Assembly: GCF_024623325.1 (NCBI RefSeq)
Contig: NZ_JANJZD010000017.1
Location: forward strand, 62,001 to 126,000
Direction of reading: 5' to 3'
Source of the DNA: Acetatifactor muris
GTDB lineage: Bacteria; Bacillota; Clostridia; Lachnospirales; Lachnospiraceae
DNA length: 64,000 bases
Position 1 is the stretch's first letter. The number at the start of each line of letters is the position of its first letter. This document shows, one piece after another, positions 61,091-64,000 of the stretch. A program made the position numbers and the translations under genes. The notes under the pieces are model-generated. The model made no database searches. It saw nothing but the letters and a program-made list of their open reading frames with translations, and was not told the DNA's origin.

Positions 61091-61696
61091 ATGCAGGTTA
61101 ATTCGTCCAATGGTTCATTACAGAACAGATATTTTTCAGGAACAGGAAGCATAGGCGGTATCCATCTGCCCGACTTTCATGATAAATATGTTTTCTCCAA
61201 AAAGAAAAGCGGCACAAGTGATGAGGAATACCGGAGGCAGATCAGGGAACAGGCTTATGAGGATTTTGCAAAAGGGCAGTTCCAGAATAAATCCGAAAGG
61301 TTTAACAGGCTGATGAAAAGCTACACATCGGAAGTATCCCCGGACAGAAAGGGGATCATCACTTCCGGACTGAAAGCTGTTTCGGGGAACAGGCAGACTG
61401 TGCTGAAGCCAATAGATTTTGTGGCAACGTTGCTGGAAGGAAAAGTGAAATATCAGAAACTGCCGTCGGGCAACAGCGATTACATAGAGTTTTATGATAA
61501 GAACGGCGAGATGGTGGCGACTTATTCCAACAATGGGTGGACGATGTATGCCACCAATGCGGAGGCTTCCAGACAGACGGAAATGTGCATAATCTATAAC
61601 GAGGCATGGGGAAATGCAAAGAGGGGCATTCCGCTGGCGGGTGAAGAAGCAGTGAGTGTGGAAAATCCGCAGAATAGCTTTGACGCACAGGCATAG
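61091..61696 (+). CDS. Unrecognised protein B next to the Agr-like system
   Basis: 201 residues from the ATG at 61091, 12 bases after aggag (GTG 61082 is closer and possible). It begins MQVNSSNGSLQNRYFSGTGS, a leader style similar to protein A, then KYVFSKKKSGTSDEEYRRQI (helical, charged), KAVSGNRQTVLKPIDFVATL and a beta-rich ending (DYIEFYDKNGEMVATYSNNG; WTMYATNAEASRQTEMCIIY). No membrane helix. Function unknown; probably forms a unit with protein A. Confidence 0.65.
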   Translation: MQVNSSNGSLQNRYFSGTGSIGGIHLPDFHDKYVFSKKKSGTSDEEYRRQIREQAYEDFAKGQFQNKSERFNRLMKSYTSEVSPDRKGIITSGLKAVSGNRQTVLKPIDFVATLLEGKVKYQKLPSGNSDYIEFYDKNGEMVATYSNNGWTMYATNAEASRQTEMCIIYNEAWGNAKRGIPLAGEEAVSVENPQNSFDAQA

Positions 61697-61776
61697 AAGG
61701 AAATGAAGCTACGGCTGAATATCTCTCAATAAGGCCACAGAGGTACAAGGTAGGGCGGGCGAATCTGCCTGCCGCA

Positions 61777-62211
61777 ACGCAATTTTCATTTCAGTATGGC
61801 AATTGTGATATTTCTGATTGGGAGGGGCAGTTGAATACAAACAATAATAATCGGGCTTTAACAGGCTTTTGGATTGAGTCGTCCTTATTGATTTCCCCTA
61901 AAGAACAGGCGGAGGTAATGGAACGCATCTTTGGTGAAAATTCGGAATATTCAGAAGAAACCCAAAATGAATTGAAACAGGTCATGCTGGTAACGGATCA
62001 GGAGCGGACAGATATTTCGGTCTATGGGAAAACGGGGATGGGCAAGACCGATGGCATTATTGTTGACGCATGGTTTACCGGATTCGCAGAAACTGCAGAG
62101 GGGAAGTTATATTTTTGCGTGCGTCTTGGAAGAACGGACAGTATGAATGTATCCAGTCCATTGGCAAAGGAAATTGCAATTCAAATTGTGTCGGATTATA
62201 GCAAACTGTAG
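61777..62211 (+). pseudogene. C-terminal fragment of a class D beta-lactamase or BlaR-type sensor domain
   Basis: A frame without start encodes QYGNCDISDWEGQL, then ALTGFWIESSLLISPKEQAE, and the penicillin-binding KTG motif in VYGKTGMGKTDGIIVDAWFT followed by GFAETAEGKLYFCVRLG. These are the Y-G-N, W-x-x-S-S-L-x-I-S-x-x-E-Q, K-T-G and W-F-x-G motifs of OXA-type enzymes and the related BlaR1 sensor domain. The half with the S-x-x-K nucleophile is missing. Not active. Confidence 0.75.
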
Positions 62212-62324
62212 CTCTCGCTGTGAGAAAAAAGAAATTTCCATGGTATAATTCAGCAGGTGCTGTTACTTCAGCAAGAGCGGTTTTCTGCCGAAGTAATAGG
62301 AAACAGGTGCAAGGAGGCTTTATT

Positions 62325-62999
62325 ATGGCCTATAGGATATTAATTGTTGATGACGAAAGAATGCTGACGGAGTTATTGTCAAGGCACTTACAGAAATGTG
62401 GATATATTACTTTTGTAGCCGAAGACGCGGAGCAGGCAATATCAATGCTGAATACATATCCGGATTTGATTTTGCTTGACATCAAAATGCCTGAAATGGA
62501 TGGATTGGAGTTATGTAAAATTATCCGCAGCAATGTTGTCTGTCCTATTTTGTTTTTGACAGCCCGCATTACAGAGCAGGACAAGGTGAATGGTTTACAG
62601 GCCGGCGGTGATGACTATATAACCAAGCCTTTTAGTCTGCAGGAATTGACTGCAAGGGTGGCGGCCCATCTGCGAAGGGACGAGAGAAGCAGGTGTACGC
62701 CCAAAATCGTATCTTCACAGGGCTTAATTGTAAATCTTGCAGAACGCAGAATATTTTATGGAGAAACAGAGTTGAATTTCTCAAACCGCGAATTTGACAT
62801 TATTGAGTTTCTGATGAGTCATGCCAGCCAGATTTTTGATAAAGAACGAATATATGAAACTGTATGGGGGTGTAATGCCGAGGGTGACAGCAATGTGATT
62901 AAAGAGCATATCCGGAAAATCAGAAATAAACTGACTGAGGCTACAGGCAGGGAATATATAGAAACAGTCTGGGGGATGGGATACAGATGGAAAAAATAG
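62325..62999 (+). CDS. OmpR-family response regulator 3
   Basis: 224 residues from the ATG at 62325 behind caaggagg; the frame is open upstream to 62220 but without a site. Receiver: LIVDDERMLTELLS, LILLDIKMPEMDG, FLTARIT, DDYITKPFSLQE; winged helix ending VIKEHIRKIRNKL and IETVWGMGYRWKK. Clearly a different lineage from regulators 1 and 2. A TATAAT lies near 62241. Overlaps the following kinase by 13 bases. Confidence 0.94.
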   Translation: MAYRILIVDDERMLTELLSRHLQKCGYITFVAEDAEQAISMLNTYPDLILLDIKMPEMDGLELCKIIRSNVVCPILFLTARITEQDKVNGLQAGGDDYITKPFSLQELTARVAAHLRRDERSRCTPKIVSSQGLIVNLAERRIFYGETELNFSNREFDIIEFLMSHASQIFDKERIYETVWGCNAEGDSNVIKEHIRKIRNKLTEATGREYIETVWGMGYRWKK

Positions 63000-64000
63000 A
63001 AAACCCCAAATCGATTAAAAGAGCTTTTATCGGAGCGGTTGCCGTTACCATGTCAATTGTCTTTGCGTCCTCTGCCCTGACAATTTATGGCTGTTATCGC
63101 ATGCAGAGAGCTATTCTGCCCGACTCACAGGAGGTTTGGCTGCATATGCAGAATGTTATGGCAGATGGAACGGTATCTGAGGCAACGCATAGATTTACGC
63201 TTGACGAACCTTCTAAGGTGTCTGTCCTTGCTGCTGATAAAGCTGACGCGGAACGAATATTAGAGAATACAGAATTTACAATAGAGAGAATCGAAACCAG
63301 CTTTTCAACCCTTCGCCCAAAGCAACAGTTACTATATAGAGTGATAAGTGTTTCTATGGTTGGGCTTCCTTTTATCTATTCAGTCATAGGCATCGCGCTG
63401 TGTGCATGGTGGTTTTACAGGAAAAAGCTGTCTCCGCCAATTCAGGTTCTCGCAGAGGCAACAAAGCATATCAGGGAGCAGAATCTGGATTTTACGGTTG
63501 CACACAACGGCAACGACGAGTTAGGAAGGCTCTGCATGGCCTTTGAAGAAATGCGTCAGGCTCTTTATGACAACAATCGACAGTTATGGGGCATCATCGA
63601 AGAACGGAGAATCCTGCAGGCATCGGTGGCACATGACCTTAGAAATCCCATTGCGATTATCGAGGGCTATGTGGAATATATGCAGCAAAATTTGAGAAAT
63701 GGGAGCCTGGATGAAGGAGAATTGCAGCATACGCTGTCTAACCTTGCCATAACGGCAAAACGGCTTGAACATTATACAGATTTTATCCGTGATTTGAATG
63801 CCCTGGAAGAAACGGAGACAGCGTATTCTGTGGTTTGGCTGCCGGATTTCTTGAGAAATGCGATGGAAAGTCTTTCCCTTATGGCAGGACAGCATAGCCT
63901 GGAGCTTGCATTCCACTCCACCGTACCAGAGTGTCAGGTAAAATTGGATGAGCAGATATTTTATCGTATCGTTGAGAATGTTTTTTCCAATGCCATCCGA
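62987..64000 (+). CDS. Sensor histidine kinase 3, partial at the right edge
   Basis: 338 codons to the window end. TM1 (AFIGAVAVTMSIVFASSALTIYG), extracellular part ~40-110, TM2 (FIYSVIGIALCAWWFY), HAMP, H-box VAHDLRNPIAII (His near 216), then ECQVKLDEQIFYRIVENVFS at the N-box where the sequence ends. The missing part should be the rest of the ATPase domain. Nearly the same segment opens the kinase half of the chimera at 32915-33805. Confidence 0.92.
   Translation, partial: MEKIENPKSIKRAFIGAVAVTMSIVFASSALTIYGCYRMQRAILPDSQEVWLHMQNVMADGTVSEATHRFTLDEPSKVSVLAADKADAERILENTEFTIERIETSFSTLRPKQQLLYRVISVSMVGLPFIYSVIGIALCAWWFYRKKLSPPIQVLAEATKHIREQNLDFTVAHNGNDELGRLCMAFEEMRQALYDNNRQLWGIIEERRILQASVAHDLRNPIAIIEGYVEYMQQNLRNGSLDEGELQHTLSNLAITAKRLEHYTDFIRDLNALEETETAYSVVWLPDFLRNAMESLSLMAGQHSLELAFHSTVPECQVKLDEQIFYRIVENVFSNAIR

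Overview
The window looks like chromosome of a gut Lachnospiraceae-type Firmicute (Clostridia). The evidence is AGGAGG-type ribosome binding sites, the DUF4317 and DUF815 proteins, a pyruvate phosphate dikinase gene, LytTR/DUF3021 pairs and Agr-like sensors. No rRNA, tRNA or CRISPR array was seen. This is an inference from gene content; no species is claimed.

Positions 1 to about 30.8 kb are ordinary, tightly packed chromosome. In order: a DUF4317 gene cut by the left edge, mscL with an added zinc ribbon, a TPR lipoprotein, a cold shock gene with a long leader, a membrane-anchored EIIA-like protein lacking both active-site histidines, a GH31/GH2 glycosidase pair ending in a dehydrogenase scrap, a P-loop kinase and an M29-type peptidase. 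Next come a LytTR/DUF3021/ABC operon, an SmtB-like metal sensor, a divergent DUF5050/pheA pair, a DUF815 ATPase, the polyphosphate genes ppx and ppk, maf with a HAD phosphatase, an acidic 86-residue protein, a PHP/ABC-F operon, a glycerophosphodiesterase and ppdK.

From about 30.9 kb to the right edge the character changes. The DNA is full of broken genes: primase/helicase, transposase, GNAT, Rpn nuclease, ArdC, PIN toxin, VOC, MBL, chloramphenicol acetyltransferase and class D beta-lactamase. Intact modules sit between them. One (36.2-43.1 kb) is an operon of two lipoproteins, an ABC ATPase, an ABC-2 permease and a permease fused to a lipoprotein-like propeller. Another (50.2-57.8 kb) is a duplicated OmpR/VanS-type two-component system, each copy followed by a lipoprotein. 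Next to it is a TetR gene with a near-textbook promoter and palindromic operator. An Agr-like LytTR two-component system precedes two unrecognised proteins (58.2-61.7 kb). A further two-component pair runs off the right edge.

The most unusual signals are structural. Palindromic elements sit at stop codons, bracketed by copies of the gene's own 3' end (18.2 and 39.4 kb), and there is a tandem pair of 129-bp palindromes at 40.8-41.1 kb. A hairpin containing ACAATAGAAAG recurs three times. A chimeric reading frame at 33 kb joins a mobile-element zinc protein to the ATPase domain of a kinase closely related to the one at the right edge. A sequence near ACTACACATAAATCACA is shared by both duplicated two-component promoters and the promoter of one associated lipoprotein.
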